From Pedobacter ghigonis (GTDB taxonomy: Bacteria; Bacteroidota; Bacteroidia; Sphingobacteriales; Sphingobacteriaceae), in contig NZ_CAESCM010000007.1 in NCBI RefSeq assembly GCF_903166585.1, forward strand, positions 1 through 64,000: 64,000 nt of DNA, read 5' to 3'. Below, piece by piece: positions 36,285-46,253 of the stretch. The position numbers and the translations under genes were made by a program. Each line of letters starts with the position of its first letter. Positions within the stretch are counted from its first letter, which is position 1. The notes beneath the pieces are model-generated. The model had not been told where the DNA came from and ran no database searches. It saw only the letters and a list, made by a program, of their open reading frames with translations.

Positions 36285-37406
36285 TTATTTTAAAGTTTTA
36301 TTGATCTGGTTTAGCAAATAGCCATTCAAATCTGAATCATACTCCCAGAACATTACGCCGCCCATACCATTTTTTAGCACATAGGCACACTTCTCCTTAA
36401 CCGATTGCTCATCATCATAGGTCATGTATTCTTGTGTAGCTGCATTATAGAGGTAAGGCGCTTTAGCTTCTTTATCGTAATATCTGGTAAAACCTTTCTG
36501 GTTAATGAGACTATCTTTAATAAAAGTATAACCCTTTCCATATCTGCCGCTTAACACACTATCACCTAAACCTTTTGTAGCGCTGTTTTTAAGTGTAAAT
36601 GCCCGACTGTAAAACGCCACACCCATCACCAGCTTTGCCGGCGGAACTCCTGCTGCCACAAATTCGCGAAAGGTTTTATCTGCATAATTATCGGCCGGAT
36701 GGGTTTTAGAGTTGTAGAGATTGGTATGGTGACCAGCTAATTGACCGTGGTAAAAATCGTAAGTCATCAGGTTCACAAAATCAAGATATTGCTGTGCTTT
36801 ATCCATTTCGGTATGGTTGATGAAATTGGTAAAGCCACCAACGGCTATGGTTAAAAGCTTTTTGGTACGTTCCTGTTTTTCTAAGGTATCCAGCTCTAAA
36901 CGCAACTCTTTAAGCAATAAGGTAAAATTCTGTTTGTCTTCCGGCCTGAAAACATTCCCTTCTTCGCCTGCAATTGCCGGATATTCCCAATCAACATCTA
37001 CCCCATCCAGTTTATATTTTTCGATAATTTTAACTGCACTGGCTGCAAAAGCCTTGCGCGAAGTATCGCTAAGGGCAGCATCCGAAAAATTTTCGCTCCA
37101 GGCCCAACCTCCAATCGAAATCAGGATTTTAAGCGCCGGATTTCTACGTTTAAGCAGGTTAAGTTGTTGCAGATTGGTGGTGTCGGTTGCTTCGCGGTGC
37201 AAGTAAGCGCGGTTATTTTTTACATCAACAAAAGCATAATTAATGTGCGTGAGTTTCTCTGCCGATATTTTACTGACATCGACCAGGCCCTTATAGCCAC
37301 CAACGTAACCAATAACTACCTTATTTTTAGGTGCGCGATCGGTACGCATGGACAATAATATGCCTGTTACCGCAATTGCAAAAACGAATAGCTTTAAGGT
37401 TCTCAT
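36285..37406 (-). CDS. GH18 chitinase-like glycoside hydrolase
   Basis: 373 residues with a hydrophobic N-terminal signal (LFVFAIAVTGILL). The catalytic motif is complete: KLDGVDVDWEYP near residue 135, with Glu as acid. ILISIGGWAWSENF is the second family motif, and VMGVAFYSRAF and GGVMFWEYDSDLNG follow at the usual positions, with a chitinase insertion domain in between. GH18 cleaves beta-1,4-linked GlcNAc polymers by substrate-assisted catalysis. Its presence in a uronic acid locus suggests a substrate that also holds N-acetylglucosamine. Four bases separate it from GH88. Confidence 0.93.
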   Translation of the reverse strand: MRTLKLFVFAIAVTGILLSMRTDRAPKNKVVIGYVGGYKGLVDVSKISAEKLTHINYAFVDVKNNRAYLHREATDTTNLQQLNLLKRRNPALKILISIGGWAWSENFSDAALSDTSRKAFAASAVKIIEKYKLDGVDVDWEYPAIAGEEGNVFRPEDKQNFTLLLKELRLELDTLEKQERTKKLLTIAVGGFTNFINHTEMDKAQQYLDFVNLMTYDFYHGQLAGHHTNLYNSKTHPADNYADKTFREFVAAGVPPAKLVMGVAFYSRAFTLKNSATKGLGDSVLSGRYGKGYTFIKDSLINQKGFTRYYDKEAKAPYLYNAATQEYMTYDDEQSVKEKCAYVLKNGMGGVMFWEYDSDLNGYLLNQINKTLK

Positions 37407-37410
37407 CTTT

Positions 37411-38583
37411 TTAGTTTTTACTTCTTAATAAAGCTTCCAGGTAATAATAATCGGCGTAGTTAATCGGCACATCTATTTCTGATTTAGCCGGACGGTGGCC
37501 TGTGCTGTGCTCTAAAATAAAGCCATAGTTATCGCCAATCTTACTGGTGTATTTTGTACTTAAGGAGTATAAAATTTTATCGGCAGCAGCTTTGTATTTT
37601 TTACCATTTTTACTGTATTTGGCCAGCTCGTAAAGTGCCGAAGCCGTAATCGCCGCAGCAGAAGCATCTCTGGATACCTCCGGAATTTTAGGATCGTTAT
37701 AATCCCAGTAAGGAATGCCATCAGCTGGGGTAATTTTACTGTTTAAGATAAATCCAGCAACACCATCAGCCTGAGCCAAATATGCCTTATTTTTAGTTTC
37801 GCGGTAACACATGGTATAGCCGTACAATGCCCAGGCCTGCCCACGGGCCCAGGCCGATTCGTTTGCGTAGCCTTGTGCAGTTACTTTTTGGCGTACATTA
37901 CCCGTTAAGGTATCGTAATCGATTACGTGGTAAGAGCTAAAATCGGGGCGAAAATGGTTTTTGATCGTAGTATTGGCATGCGAAACCGCAATTTTATAGA
38001 AAGACGAATCGCCGGTTAACCTGGTGGTTTCAAACAACAGTTCCAGGTTCATCATGTTATCGATAATTACCGGAAATTTCCATTTACTACCGCTATGATC
38101 CCATGACTTTAATACTCCCGATTTAACATTAAAGCGGGTAGAAAGCGATTTTGCCGCCTGGATAATTACTGAACGGTAGGCTGTATCGTTGGTTAAACGG
38201 TAGCCATTGCCAAAGGGACAATACACCATGAAACCCAAATCGTGCGTACTTGTATTAAACTGTTCTTTTTTAATGTCTGCAGTATATTTTCGGGCCAGAT
38301 CGAGCCATTTCTTATCATTGGTGTACTGATAAAAATACCATAACTCTGCCGGAAAGAAACCACTGGTCCAGTCTTTTGAAATCACCATTTTAAACTGACC
38401 GTTTTCTACCGTACGCGGCGAAACCAGATTCGGCTTTATTTTTCGTGCCGAATCTACGTTTTTTACCAGTACATCGGTTTGTTTTGCTGCCGCTGCAAAT
38501 GCTTTTTTCACATCAGTTTTTTGTGCCTTTACTGCGGTGATAAACAGCATACTCAATGCCGTTAGTGTTATTTTCATGTTCAT
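37411..38583 (-). CDS. GH88 unsaturated glucuronyl hydrolase
   Basis: 390 residues with a signal peptide (ITAVKAQK). It has the (alpha/alpha)6 barrel motifs of GH88: KDWTSGFFPAELWYFY, STHDLGFMVYCPFGNGYRL with catalytic-type Asp at about 113, IIDNMMNLELLFE with Asp at about 176, and ARGQAWALYGY. These enzymes hydrate and release the 4,5-unsaturated uronate left at chain ends by polysaccharide lyases. The lyase-like gene starts directly upstream (one base apart from its stop), so the two act in sequence in the periplasm. A clear assignment. Confidence 0.95.
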   Translation of the reverse strand: MNMKITLTALSMLFITAVKAQKTDVKKAFAAAAKQTDVLVKNVDSARKIKPNLVSPRTVENGQFKMVISKDWTSGFFPAELWYFYQYTNDKKWLDLARKYTADIKKEQFNTSTHDLGFMVYCPFGNGYRLTNDTAYRSVIIQAAKSLSTRFNVKSGVLKSWDHSGSKWKFPVIIDNMMNLELLFETTRLTGDSSFYKIAVSHANTTIKNHFRPDFSSYHVIDYDTLTGNVRQKVTAQGYANESAWARGQAWALYGYTMCYRETKNKAYLAQADGVAGFILNSKITPADGIPYWDYNDPKIPEVSRDASAAAITASALYELAKYSKNGKKYKAAADKILYSLSTKYTSKIGDNYGFILEHSTGHRPAKSEIDVPINYADYYYLEALLRSKN

Positions 38584-38584
38584 A

Positions 38585-39778
38585 TTATAACCAGATTAAA
38601 GGGTTACGGATAGGTAAATTTCTAATTACTTCTTCTACTTGAGGTTGGTGGTCTAATTTTGCCCAGGCTGCATACCAGTTTGCCTGTTTGTACTGCACTG
38701 CGCCAAATAACAGAAAGGGTTGTGCTACAGGCCAGTTCTCCCAGTACATTACATCCGGCGTTAGCGTCCATTTGCTTTTATCGGCAATAAACGGGTATAA
38801 ATAAGTTATCCCTTTCTTAATGGATTTGCCATCTGCTGTTTCAAAATTCCAGAGATTATCTTTCGGAGTTGATAAGATCTGGCAAAGCATGGTCATGGCA
38901 TCGAGGTTAAAGATAGAATAACCATAAGGTTTGGTGCGCACGGTTTCGAGTGGAAAGCTGCCATCGTTTCCCATTTGGTTTGGCAATAGTATGGTTTTGT
39001 AGCTGTTGCGCAACGAATCGAGCATATTTTCATCACCGCAAAGCTTTGCAAATGAAGCTACCTGCATGGCCCAGCAAGTGGCATGGTTATTTTTTACTGT
39101 TTTCTCCTGAATACCGGGCTTACTGGTGTTTAGCCACAACGTATACGCGCTAAACCATTTTTTCACTCCCTTTGCGGTTTCTTTATCAAATGCTTTGGCT
39201 TTTTCCATTACCAGGGCACCCTGCGCCACTTCCATTAAATGAATGGTATCGATAATGCCGTAGTTACGTCCGGTAAACCGGCCTTTTATAGCCTGTGCAA
39301 AAAGCAGGTTTGGATTCATCAGCGTGGCTGAATTGATAAACCAGGCCTGAAAATGTTTAACAGCTTGCTGCACATACTTTTCGTTGCCGGTAATTTTATA
39401 GGCCGAGGCCAGTGCACCAATTACTTTGCTAAAGCGAATCATGGCCTTACGGTGTGCCACAAAATTATCAGGATTGGTCATTCCATCCCGGTTAATATAT
39501 GGTCCATCCGGGTTTTTCGGGTCGGGCCAGAAATAATCGGCTTCGGAGAAAAAATCGTGCTTACCGCCCGCACTTCGTGGCGATGAGGAGTCGGTAATGG
39601 TAACCGGGGCTTGTTTCATCGCCCAGGCTGCTTCGGCCAGAATCTGCTTCTTTAATAAAACCGTAGCTTCTTTTTCTAAATTACCGGCCTTTGGTGGGAC
39701 TGGCCAAACAGCCGGATTAGCAGCTGTTACCACCAGGCAACAAACCGCCAGCAATACAGTGGAAATAATTCTTTTCAT
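38585..39778 (-). CDS. Alginate-lyase-fold polysaccharide lyase, PL38-like
   Basis: 397 residues with a signal peptide ending at VVTAANPA. The protein has the helical alginate_lyase (PF05426) layout: DFFSEADYFWPDPKNPDGPYINRDG, KAMIRFSKVIGALASAYKITG, and the active-site-type motif KNNHATCWAMQVASFAKL near residue 229, with Asn and His. The length and this motif set suggest PL38, some of whose members cut glucuronan or alginate. The next gene is GH88, the partner that would trim its products, and UxuA lies at the end of the same train, so a glucuronate polymer is the more likely substrate. A search is needed to separate PL38 from PL5/PL17 relatives. Confidence 0.8.
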   Translation of the reverse strand: MKRIISTVLLAVCCLVVTAANPAVWPVPPKAGNLEKEATVLLKKQILAEAAWAMKQAPVTITDSSSPRSAGGKHDFFSEADYFWPDPKNPDGPYINRDGMTNPDNFVAHRKAMIRFSKVIGALASAYKITGNEKYVQQAVKHFQAWFINSATLMNPNLLFAQAIKGRFTGRNYGIIDTIHLMEVAQGALVMEKAKAFDKETAKGVKKWFSAYTLWLNTSKPGIQEKTVKNNHATCWAMQVASFAKLCGDENMLDSLRNSYKTILLPNQMGNDGSFPLETVRTKPYGYSIFNLDAMTMLCQILSTPKDNLWNFETADGKSIKKGITYLYPFIADKSKWTLTPDVMYWENWPVAQPFLLFGAVQYKQANWYAAWAKLDHQPQVEEVIRNLPIRNPLIWL

Positions 39779-39784
39779 GGTAAA

Positions 39785-42244
39785 TTATAATGTAGTGAAT
39801 ACTGTTTTTAAACCTTCAGCTGCAACAGAAACAACGCTTTGTCCTTTGTTTAGCTTTACCTTAATGATGGCCCTGCCATTGTAGGCCTGCACCTTACGCG
39901 AACCTGATGAAGTGCCTTGATTGTCAATCAATTTACCATCTCCGGTTAAACCAAAACTAATCCAGTTTATGGCATCTAAACAAAGTATGTTCTGGCTATC
40001 TAAAAGCTTCACTTCTACCGTAGCGGTATCGCCCTGCTGATCGATTTTTTTCAGTTCGAGCTGAGCAGGCTTTGTCCACTTTTCGGTTTGATAGTTAAAC
40101 TTAATTTCGTCAGTTACCGTTTCCTTTCCTTTTTTGGCAATCACTTTAACGGTGTTCTCGCCTTTTACAAATGGCAGGTTCCAGCGCAGACCGGCTGCAG
40201 GGTAATCCTGACTATTGCGCTTTTTGGTTCCAAAGCTTTTGCCATTCAGGAAAATCTCGGCTTCGGCGCAGTTCGAATACACTTTAACCATTTTTTCTTC
40301 GCCTGCATCGCCCCAGCGTACCGGCCAGCTATGTCCGTAAATGTGTGCCATGGGCTGGCTTGTCCAATAAGATTGAAAAACATAGTAAGCTTCTTTTTTA
40401 GTAAAATCGCGTTCTACCACCCCTTTCTGGTTCATGTAAGGCACCGGATTATCGGGACGAACCGGTGTAGAAAAATCTTTAAAAGGCCAGTAAGCGGTAC
40501 CACTTAACCAGGGCATATTTTCCTGCTCTTTTAAATGCCAGTCAATTAAATTGGTGATGTACGATTCGCTCCAGTCGCCATCTTTAGAAATACGGGCTGC
40601 ACCACCATACAACGAGGCATCGCCTGCCCTTTCATCGGTTGCACCTCCTGTTTTAATTTTACTTAAAGCTTTATCGGGGTTTTCCGAATGGCGTAATGCA
40701 TGGCTATCGCCACCCCATTCAACATGTAAAAAGCGCTTTACTTTGGCAAATTCATCTTCCGAAGCTTTTTTATAATCGGTATAGGCACCACGATACCAGC
40801 CAGCCCAGATAGAAGGCGAATATACATCCACAATGTCGCTACAGAAATCGCAACGGCGAATGGCGGTATAGCGCGATTTATCCAGTTTGTGCGATAAGTC
40901 ATTCAGTTCTTTCATAAAAGTCCTGATTTTTTCTTTGTCAAACTCAGGGAAATCGCCGGGCCAATCGTTTTCGTTACCCATGCCCCAGATAATAATAGCC
41001 GGATGGTTATAATGCTGCTCTACCATATTGGTGAGCATTCTTTTGGCTTGCTGCTGGTAAATTTCACCACCTAAGCCACCACGGCACCAGGGAATTTCTT
41101 CCCAAACCATGATGCCCAAACTATCGCAGAGGTTTAAAACAATGCGCGACTGCTGGTAATGCCCCAGGCGAATAAAATTAACGCCCATATCTTTCATCAT
41201 TTGCATTTCCTCACGGATCATACCCTCTGTCATGGCGGCAGCTACACCAGCATGATCTTCGTGACGGTGGGTACCGCGTAACAGCAAACGTTGCCCGTTT
41301 AGCTTGAAGGGGCCTTTTTCTACAAATTCGATATTGCGGAATCCGATTTTCTCTTCGCCCTTGTAATTTCCGGTAGTTGAAACGACTTCGTATTGCAGGG
41401 TATATTGTGCGGGTTTATCCGTATTCCATAAAAAAGGTTTTTTAATTTCTACATCCCAAAGTCTTAGATCATCCGAAATTTCGATCTTTTTATACGTTTC
41501 AGTTACAATTTTTCCATTCGGGGCAACCAATCTAAATTTTATACTTGCACCTCCTACATGAGCAGGATTATAAAACCTCGCTTTAACACTCAATTTCCCC
41601 AATTTGCCCTCCGCATCAACCTCGGCTTTGGCAAACATTTTATCAACCGATAAGGGTGGCGTGTAAACCAGATTAAGGTAGCGATAAATGCCGCCGTAAA
41701 CGTTAAAGTCAGACAAATTGGAAGGAATCATTTCCAGATCTCTCGAATTATCGGTCCGTACCGAAACCGGTACTTTACCTTTAAACTGCTTTTGGTATAC
41801 TTCTGTTTTTTGGAAAGCCGCAACTGCATCGGTAATATCAACCGTCCATTCGTCATAGCCACCCACATGCGCTGCTACTTTTGTAGTGTACACATATACT
41901 TCGGTTTTCTGTCCGGCACCTTCGAAATGCAATATGGTCCTTCCGTTTTGGTAAGGGTTTTCGATCTTCAGGTTGGTGCGGTACCAGGCAGGTCCCTGAT
42001 AATAATTCACATCAGGATCTACTGCATCCTCAGCATTTACACAATGTGGCAGGCTTACTTTCTGCCACAAGGGAACCGACTCAGGGTTACCCGCACCCAC
42101 CGGGCGCACAGCTTCCCAAACGCCACCTAAATCTTGCTTTAAAAACTCCCAGTTATTGTTTAACCTAACCGATTGCTGTGCAAACAATAAGTTACTGGAT
42201 AACAAGAGGATGAACAGGCTTATATACTTAATTTGTTTTAACAT
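39785..42244 (-). CDS. GH2 glycoside hydrolase, beta-galactosidase/glucuronidase type
   Basis: 819 residues with a signal peptide ending near NLLFAQ. Three N-terminal domains (jelly roll from SVRLNNNWEFLKQD, then an immunoglobulin-like part) precede the barrel, which opens FKLNGQRLLLRGTHRHEDHAG. The acid/base Glu is in IIIWGMGNENDWPGD (about 423) and the nucleophile Glu in LHVEWGGDSHA (about 508). A C-terminal Ig-like domain follows. The substrate could be a beta-linked galactoside, mannoside or glucuronide; the family alone does not decide. It is placed between the acetyltransferase-like gene and the lyase, with gaps of 12 and 6 bases. Confidence 0.93.
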   Translation of the reverse strand: MLKQIKYISLFILLLSSNLLFAQQSVRLNNNWEFLKQDLGGVWEAVRPVGAGNPESVPLWQKVSLPHCVNAEDAVDPDVNYYQGPAWYRTNLKIENPYQNGRTILHFEGAGQKTEVYVYTTKVAAHVGGYDEWTVDITDAVAAFQKTEVYQKQFKGKVPVSVRTDNSRDLEMIPSNLSDFNVYGGIYRYLNLVYTPPLSVDKMFAKAEVDAEGKLGKLSVKARFYNPAHVGGASIKFRLVAPNGKIVTETYKKIEISDDLRLWDVEIKKPFLWNTDKPAQYTLQYEVVSTTGNYKGEEKIGFRNIEFVEKGPFKLNGQRLLLRGTHRHEDHAGVAAAMTEGMIREEMQMMKDMGVNFIRLGHYQQSRIVLNLCDSLGIMVWEEIPWCRGGLGGEIYQQQAKRMLTNMVEQHYNHPAIIIWGMGNENDWPGDFPEFDKEKIRTFMKELNDLSHKLDKSRYTAIRRCDFCSDIVDVYSPSIWAGWYRGAYTDYKKASEDEFAKVKRFLHVEWGGDSHALRHSENPDKALSKIKTGGATDERAGDASLYGGAARISKDGDWSESYITNLIDWHLKEQENMPWLSGTAYWPFKDFSTPVRPDNPVPYMNQKGVVERDFTKKEAYYVFQSYWTSQPMAHIYGHSWPVRWGDAGEEKMVKVYSNCAEAEIFLNGKSFGTKKRNSQDYPAAGLRWNLPFVKGENTVKVIAKKGKETVTDEIKFNYQTEKWTKPAQLELKKIDQQGDTATVEVKLLDSQNILCLDAINWISFGLTGDGKLIDNQGTSSGSRKVQAYNGRAIIKVKLNKGQSVVSVAAEGLKTVFTTL

Positions 42245-42256
42245 CTATTTTAAAAA

Positions 42257-43432
42257 TTAAACTTTTAAACGCAACTTTTTCTTTTCTAAAAATGCAACGA
42301 TACCGATTACCAAAAAGGAAATCAAAACCGACCTGATGAGGCCACCAACACCAGCATTTAAGAAATGAGGATAGTGGAAATGCATGATTCCCATCACCGC
42401 ATACAATACATAAGGAATGAGGTAACAGGTTAAAGTGCTGGTTCCGGCGGGCTTAATCCATTTAAACCAATCCTTCTTCCCTTTCACATCAACCAGAAAA
42501 ATTAACAGCTCAAAAACGAGGATAGAGATCCCCATGCATACGAATACCCAGGCCGGAGTAGCATAAATTTTAGAAATACCACCGGCGTAAGGCCTGATAA
42601 ACATACCGAAACAGAAGGCTAACAGGCCATAGAATGCGGTTAAAAACCAAAAATCGGATGGTTTATCCTTGCTGGTCGTTTTCTTGTACAGTGCCGATAC
42701 TAAAGCACCAGCAAGCATTAAGGTTATGGAAGAAGCATCGCCCACGATTGGAATATGCAGGTGCATCAGGCCCAAATGGGTAGTTAAATTAATGCCCGCA
42801 AAAACGGTGAAGGCGAAAAGTAAAACCAATAAGCTGGAGCCGCACCATAAAAACACCAGGGCCGAAACCAGGTAAGCCCAGCCAATAATCCCCAAAATAC
42901 CCCACCAATGTGGTTTTAAGCCTTGTGGTTCTTCGGCATTACCTCCTTTGTAAAGCCAGGCCATAACTACCAGCAAAACAATGCCTAAAGCAATAAAGCT
43001 GTACTTTTTTGGTTTTGAAACATTGGCCGGATAATCTAACCAGATAAGAAAAAAGGCTAAGGTTACCAATAATGTATATACCGGATAAGGCAACAAGGCC
43101 GATGCCTGATCGTAATTCTCCAGGTTAACATGGAAAAATCCCATTACAATTAGCGCGAGCGATCTTAATGCAATGTAACCAATCAATTGCCAGGCGTTAT
43201 CACCCTTTTTCTTGCGATTTGCCAAAGCAAAAGGCAACGAGAGCCCTACAATAAACAGAAAGGCAGGAAAAATCAGGTCAGAAAAGCCCATGCCATCCAC
43301 ATTGGCATCAGTATGTTTTATCCATTCGGGAATGTGCGATACACCGGCCACATCGTTTACAAAGATCATCAGCAACATGGTGATGGCCCTTAAAACGTCG
43401 ATCGATAAAATACGGAGCGGTAGCTGATTCAT
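42257..43432 (-). CDS. DUF5009/HGSNAT-like membrane acetyltransferase
   Basis: 391 residues with ten or so transmembrane segments. The N-terminal part reads ILSIDVLRAITMLLMIFVND, then WIKHTDANVDGMGFSDLIFPAFLFIVGLSLPFAL, the conserved block shared with human heparan-alpha-glucosaminide N-acetyltransferase and its bacterial DUF5009 relatives; the His in WIKHT is a candidate for the acetyl-carrying residue. The human enzyme moves acetyl from cytosolic acetyl-CoA to glucosamine on the far side of the membrane. Here it would act on amino sugars in the periplasm. It is embedded between two GH2 genes 12 bases from each, so it clearly belongs to the locus. Substrate inferred only. Confidence 0.85.
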   Translation of the reverse strand: MNQLPLRILSIDVLRAITMLLMIFVNDVAGVSHIPEWIKHTDANVDGMGFSDLIFPAFLFIVGLSLPFALANRKKKGDNAWQLIGYIALRSLALIVMGFFHVNLENYDQASALLPYPVYTLLVTLAFFLIWLDYPANVSKPKKYSFIALGIVLLVVMAWLYKGGNAEEPQGLKPHWWGILGIIGWAYLVSALVFLWCGSSLLVLLFAFTVFAGINLTTHLGLMHLHIPIVGDASSITLMLAGALVSALYKKTTSKDKPSDFWFLTAFYGLLAFCFGMFIRPYAGGISKIYATPAWVFVCMGISILVFELLIFLVDVKGKKDWFKWIKPAGTSTLTCYLIPYVLYAVMGIMHFHYPHFLNAGVGGLIRSVLISFLVIGIVAFLEKKKLRLKV

Positions 43433-43444
43433 TTTATATAGCGA

Positions 43445-46102
43445 TTAATATATTTTTCTAAGCTGTATGGCATTTAAAACCGGCTTACCCTGAATGGCAT
43501 TGAAATCAACCGAGATTCCCTTACCATTTTGCACGGTAATTCTGGTGGTTTTCTTTACGGCAGTGGTGTAACCAAAATCGAGCGCCAGATTTAATTTCGG
43601 CATAAAAGGTGTACCGTTGATGGAAACCCCGAAAATGCGTTGCTCTTCTATTTCTTTTTTGTGGTTGTTATCCAGGTTATAAGCCAGGGCTTCTTTGGCT
43701 TCTCCGCCCACCAGTTCGGCAAAATGCAGTGCTACTTCGTATTCACCGTCAGGAACATCGAACTTAAACTGCCTGATACCCACCTGTTGCGTTTGGTAAA
43801 CAGGGTCGTTATCGCTGCCTAAAATATTTTTGTCGCTGCCATAAGTAATGCGATTATTGGTTCCTTTATAAGGTTCGCCACCTACATAACCCCATGCGCC
43901 GGCTTGATAAGGCTGATCGGGCATCCAAAGCTGATGTTCCTTCTCATCGATGTAAAAACGTTTGGATCCCAACAGCACATTGATATTTTTAAATGGAATA
44001 TTGGCTGCATTAAATTTAAAAGGTTGCAGTTGGAAATATATTTCTGCCTGATCGCTCTGCTCAGCAGAAACCACCCGCAATTGGTTAATACCGTTAACAA
44101 AAGGCACCTGCCAATCGATAATGTGATCGGCTGCTTCTTTTAAGCCTAAGCTTTTGTCGTTTAAAAAAAGTTCGGCCGATTTAAGGTTTGTAGCCACCTG
44201 TACAGGCTGCGTACTGGTGGTTAAGGTAGCCGAATCGGCCATACCCGTCCTTTCCTTCCAATGTGCAGCAGTAATTTTCAGATAGGGTTTGTCCGATAAA
44301 TAAGCCTGGTATAGCAAATAGGTATCTTTTGCCTCTCGACCAATGGTAAGCAAACCTTTATTATTGATGTGCGGCATGGTTTCCTCGCGGGTTTCAGAAT
44401 TAAAATCGGCCAGGTTCCAGGCCATTCCACCCGCTACAAATGGACGGCTTAGCATTGCATTGAGGTAAACCTGATTAAACTTAACTGCATATTCTACACT
44501 TTTATCGAAGCGGATGGGCGAAAATGAGCGGATTCTCGGATCGGCATCAGCCCCATATTCGGTAACCATAAAAGGCGTATTGGGTAGCTCTTTGTGGTGG
44601 CGGTCTAAAAATTTACCAAAATCTTCGGGAACGCCAGAATACCAGCCCGAATACAGGTTCCAGCCTACAATCATTGGGATTTTAGTCAGGCCAACCTTAT
44701 TGTAAATATCCCAGGCCCCGTGGTTAACCAGCATGGTATGGCGCGATGGATCCAGTTTACGGGTTAGGCTATCCAGTTTTTGTGCCAGCTCGCGCACATG
44801 ATCGAAATAAACCTGCTGGCGGGGCTTATCGTTTGAGAACTTTAAACGCAGCAAAATCTCATTCATATAAGCCCAAATGATAATGCTTGGATGATTAAAA
44901 TTCTGTTTAATCATTTCGGTCTGCATGTTCAAACAGTTCTGGGTAAAAGCTTCGCTTTCGGTGATGGTATTTACAACGGGGATTTCGACCGAAGCCAATA
45001 TGCCCAACCTATCGCAAGCTTCTAAAATCTGTGGATCTTGCGGATAGTGGGCTACACGCAAAAAGTTACCGCCCATGGCTTTCAGTAATTCAATATCCCT
45101 GATCTGCAAAGCATCTGGCGTGGCATTGCCCCTGTTTTCGTAATCCTGGTGACGGCTTGCACCAATAATTTTAACCGGTTTATCGTTTAAGAAAAATCCT
45201 TTCTCGGCATCGAACTTAAACCAGCGGAAACCCAGCGGATTGGATACCTGGTCGATAACAGCTTTCGTTTTGGTATCGATAATTTTTGTGATTACACGGT
45301 ACAGGTAAGGGTTTTCAGGCGACCATAACTCGGGCTTCTGAATGCCTTTAATATCTTGTATAAGCCATTTGTTTTCACCTTTATTGAGACTGATGGTACT
45401 CGTTTGGTTAACCACAACCTTTCCGTTTGCATCAAATATGGTATTGATGACCTGCACTTTTTGTGTTGCCACTGATCCGTTATCGATAAAACTTTTAACC
45501 TGCACACTTGCTGTAGCTGCCGAAACCTGCGGCGTGGTAATAAAAACCCCGGCACTTCCATTTTCCTTTTGTGAAAAATGAACCGGATTGGTAATTAACA
45601 GGTTAACATTGCGGTATAAACCTCCGAAAAAGGTAAAATCTGCAGTTAATGGTGGAATATCTTCGTTGAAGCGGTTAGTAGCACGCACTTCGATTGCATC
45701 ATCTTTATAGTTTAAAAATCTGCTTATGGGCACAATGAAACGGGTATAGCTACCAATGTGTTTAGCTGCAGATTGTCCGTTAACCAATACTTCGGCTTCT
45801 TGCGCTACACCATTAAAAACAAGATATACTGCTTTATTTTTGGCACTTTCATCGAGTTTTAACTTGCGTTTGTAAATGCCAACACCACGGTAATAACCGG
45901 GAGCATCATCTAAAACGTCTTTATCGTTCCAGGTATGCGGAAGCGTAATGGCTTCAGCTGGCCCGTTTTCTTTATGGAATTCCCATTGATCGTTCAGGCT
46001 AATAATTTTACGGCCAGCATCCTGCGCCAGGCACTGAAAGCCAGTTATAAGGGCTATAAGTAATAAAAGTGATTTCGCTTTTAACATTTGTTTAATTTTC
46101 AA
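43445..46102 (-). CDS. GH2 glycoside hydrolase with C-terminal malectin domain
   Basis: 885 residues with a signal peptide ending near GFQCLAQD. The GH2 front (IISLNDQWEFHKENGPAEAITLPHTWNDKD) is typical. The barrel has the acid/base Glu in IIIWAYMNEILL (about 412) and the nucleophile Glu in PFMVTEYGADADPR (about 512). After an Ig-like domain, residues from about 700 form a malectin-like carbohydrate-binding domain (FYIDEKEHQLWMPDQPYQAGAWGYVGG is its start; it ends IQGKPVLNAIQLRKIY). The domain probably tethers it to the glycan. It is the first gene after the 715-bp repeat island and so may need its own promoter within it; AT-rich DNA at 46103-46140 is the only candidate. Confidence 0.93.
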   Translation of the reverse strand: MKIKQMLKAKSLLLLIALITGFQCLAQDAGRKIISLNDQWEFHKENGPAEAITLPHTWNDKDVLDDAPGYYRGVGIYKRKLKLDESAKNKAVYLVFNGVAQEAEVLVNGQSAAKHIGSYTRFIVPISRFLNYKDDAIEVRATNRFNEDIPPLTADFTFFGGLYRNVNLLITNPVHFSQKENGSAGVFITTPQVSAATASVQVKSFIDNGSVATQKVQVINTIFDANGKVVVNQTSTISLNKGENKWLIQDIKGIQKPELWSPENPYLYRVITKIIDTKTKAVIDQVSNPLGFRWFKFDAEKGFFLNDKPVKIIGASRHQDYENRGNATPDALQIRDIELLKAMGGNFLRVAHYPQDPQILEACDRLGILASVEIPVVNTITESEAFTQNCLNMQTEMIKQNFNHPSIIIWAYMNEILLRLKFSNDKPRQQVYFDHVRELAQKLDSLTRKLDPSRHTMLVNHGAWDIYNKVGLTKIPMIVGWNLYSGWYSGVPEDFGKFLDRHHKELPNTPFMVTEYGADADPRIRSFSPIRFDKSVEYAVKFNQVYLNAMLSRPFVAGGMAWNLADFNSETREETMPHINNKGLLTIGREAKDTYLLYQAYLSDKPYLKITAAHWKERTGMADSATLTTSTQPVQVATNLKSAELFLNDKSLGLKEAADHIIDWQVPFVNGINQLRVVSAEQSDQAEIYFQLQPFKFNAANIPFKNINVLLGSKRFYIDEKEHQLWMPDQPYQAGAWGYVGGEPYKGTNNRITYGSDKNILGSDNDPVYQTQQVGIRQFKFDVPDGEYEVALHFAELVGGEAKEALAYNLDNNHKKEIEEQRIFGVSINGTPFMPKLNLALDFGYTTAVKKTTRITVQNGKGISVDFNAIQGKPVLNAIQLRKIY

Positions 46103-46149
46103 TAATTTAATTGATAGGCTTTTAACCTTGCCATCGTTTTAATAGCATC

Positions 46150-46232
46150 CGTCATTTCGAGCGAAGTGCAACGCAGTCGAGAAATCTGTTTATAGATCTC
46201 TCCATTTCGCTGCGCTACAGTCGAGATGACGA
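46150..46232. repeat. REP-like hairpin repeat (second copy of the unit at 438-538)
   Basis: Starts CGTCATTTCGAGCGAAG and ends CAGTCGAGATGACGAT, with mutually inverted ends. It is nearly the same as the unit at 438-538, 45 kb away, though it lacks the short insertion TCCGATAGCTATCGGAT present there. Confidence 0.8.
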
Positions 46233-46253
46233 TCCCCGTATACATCTTCCCTA

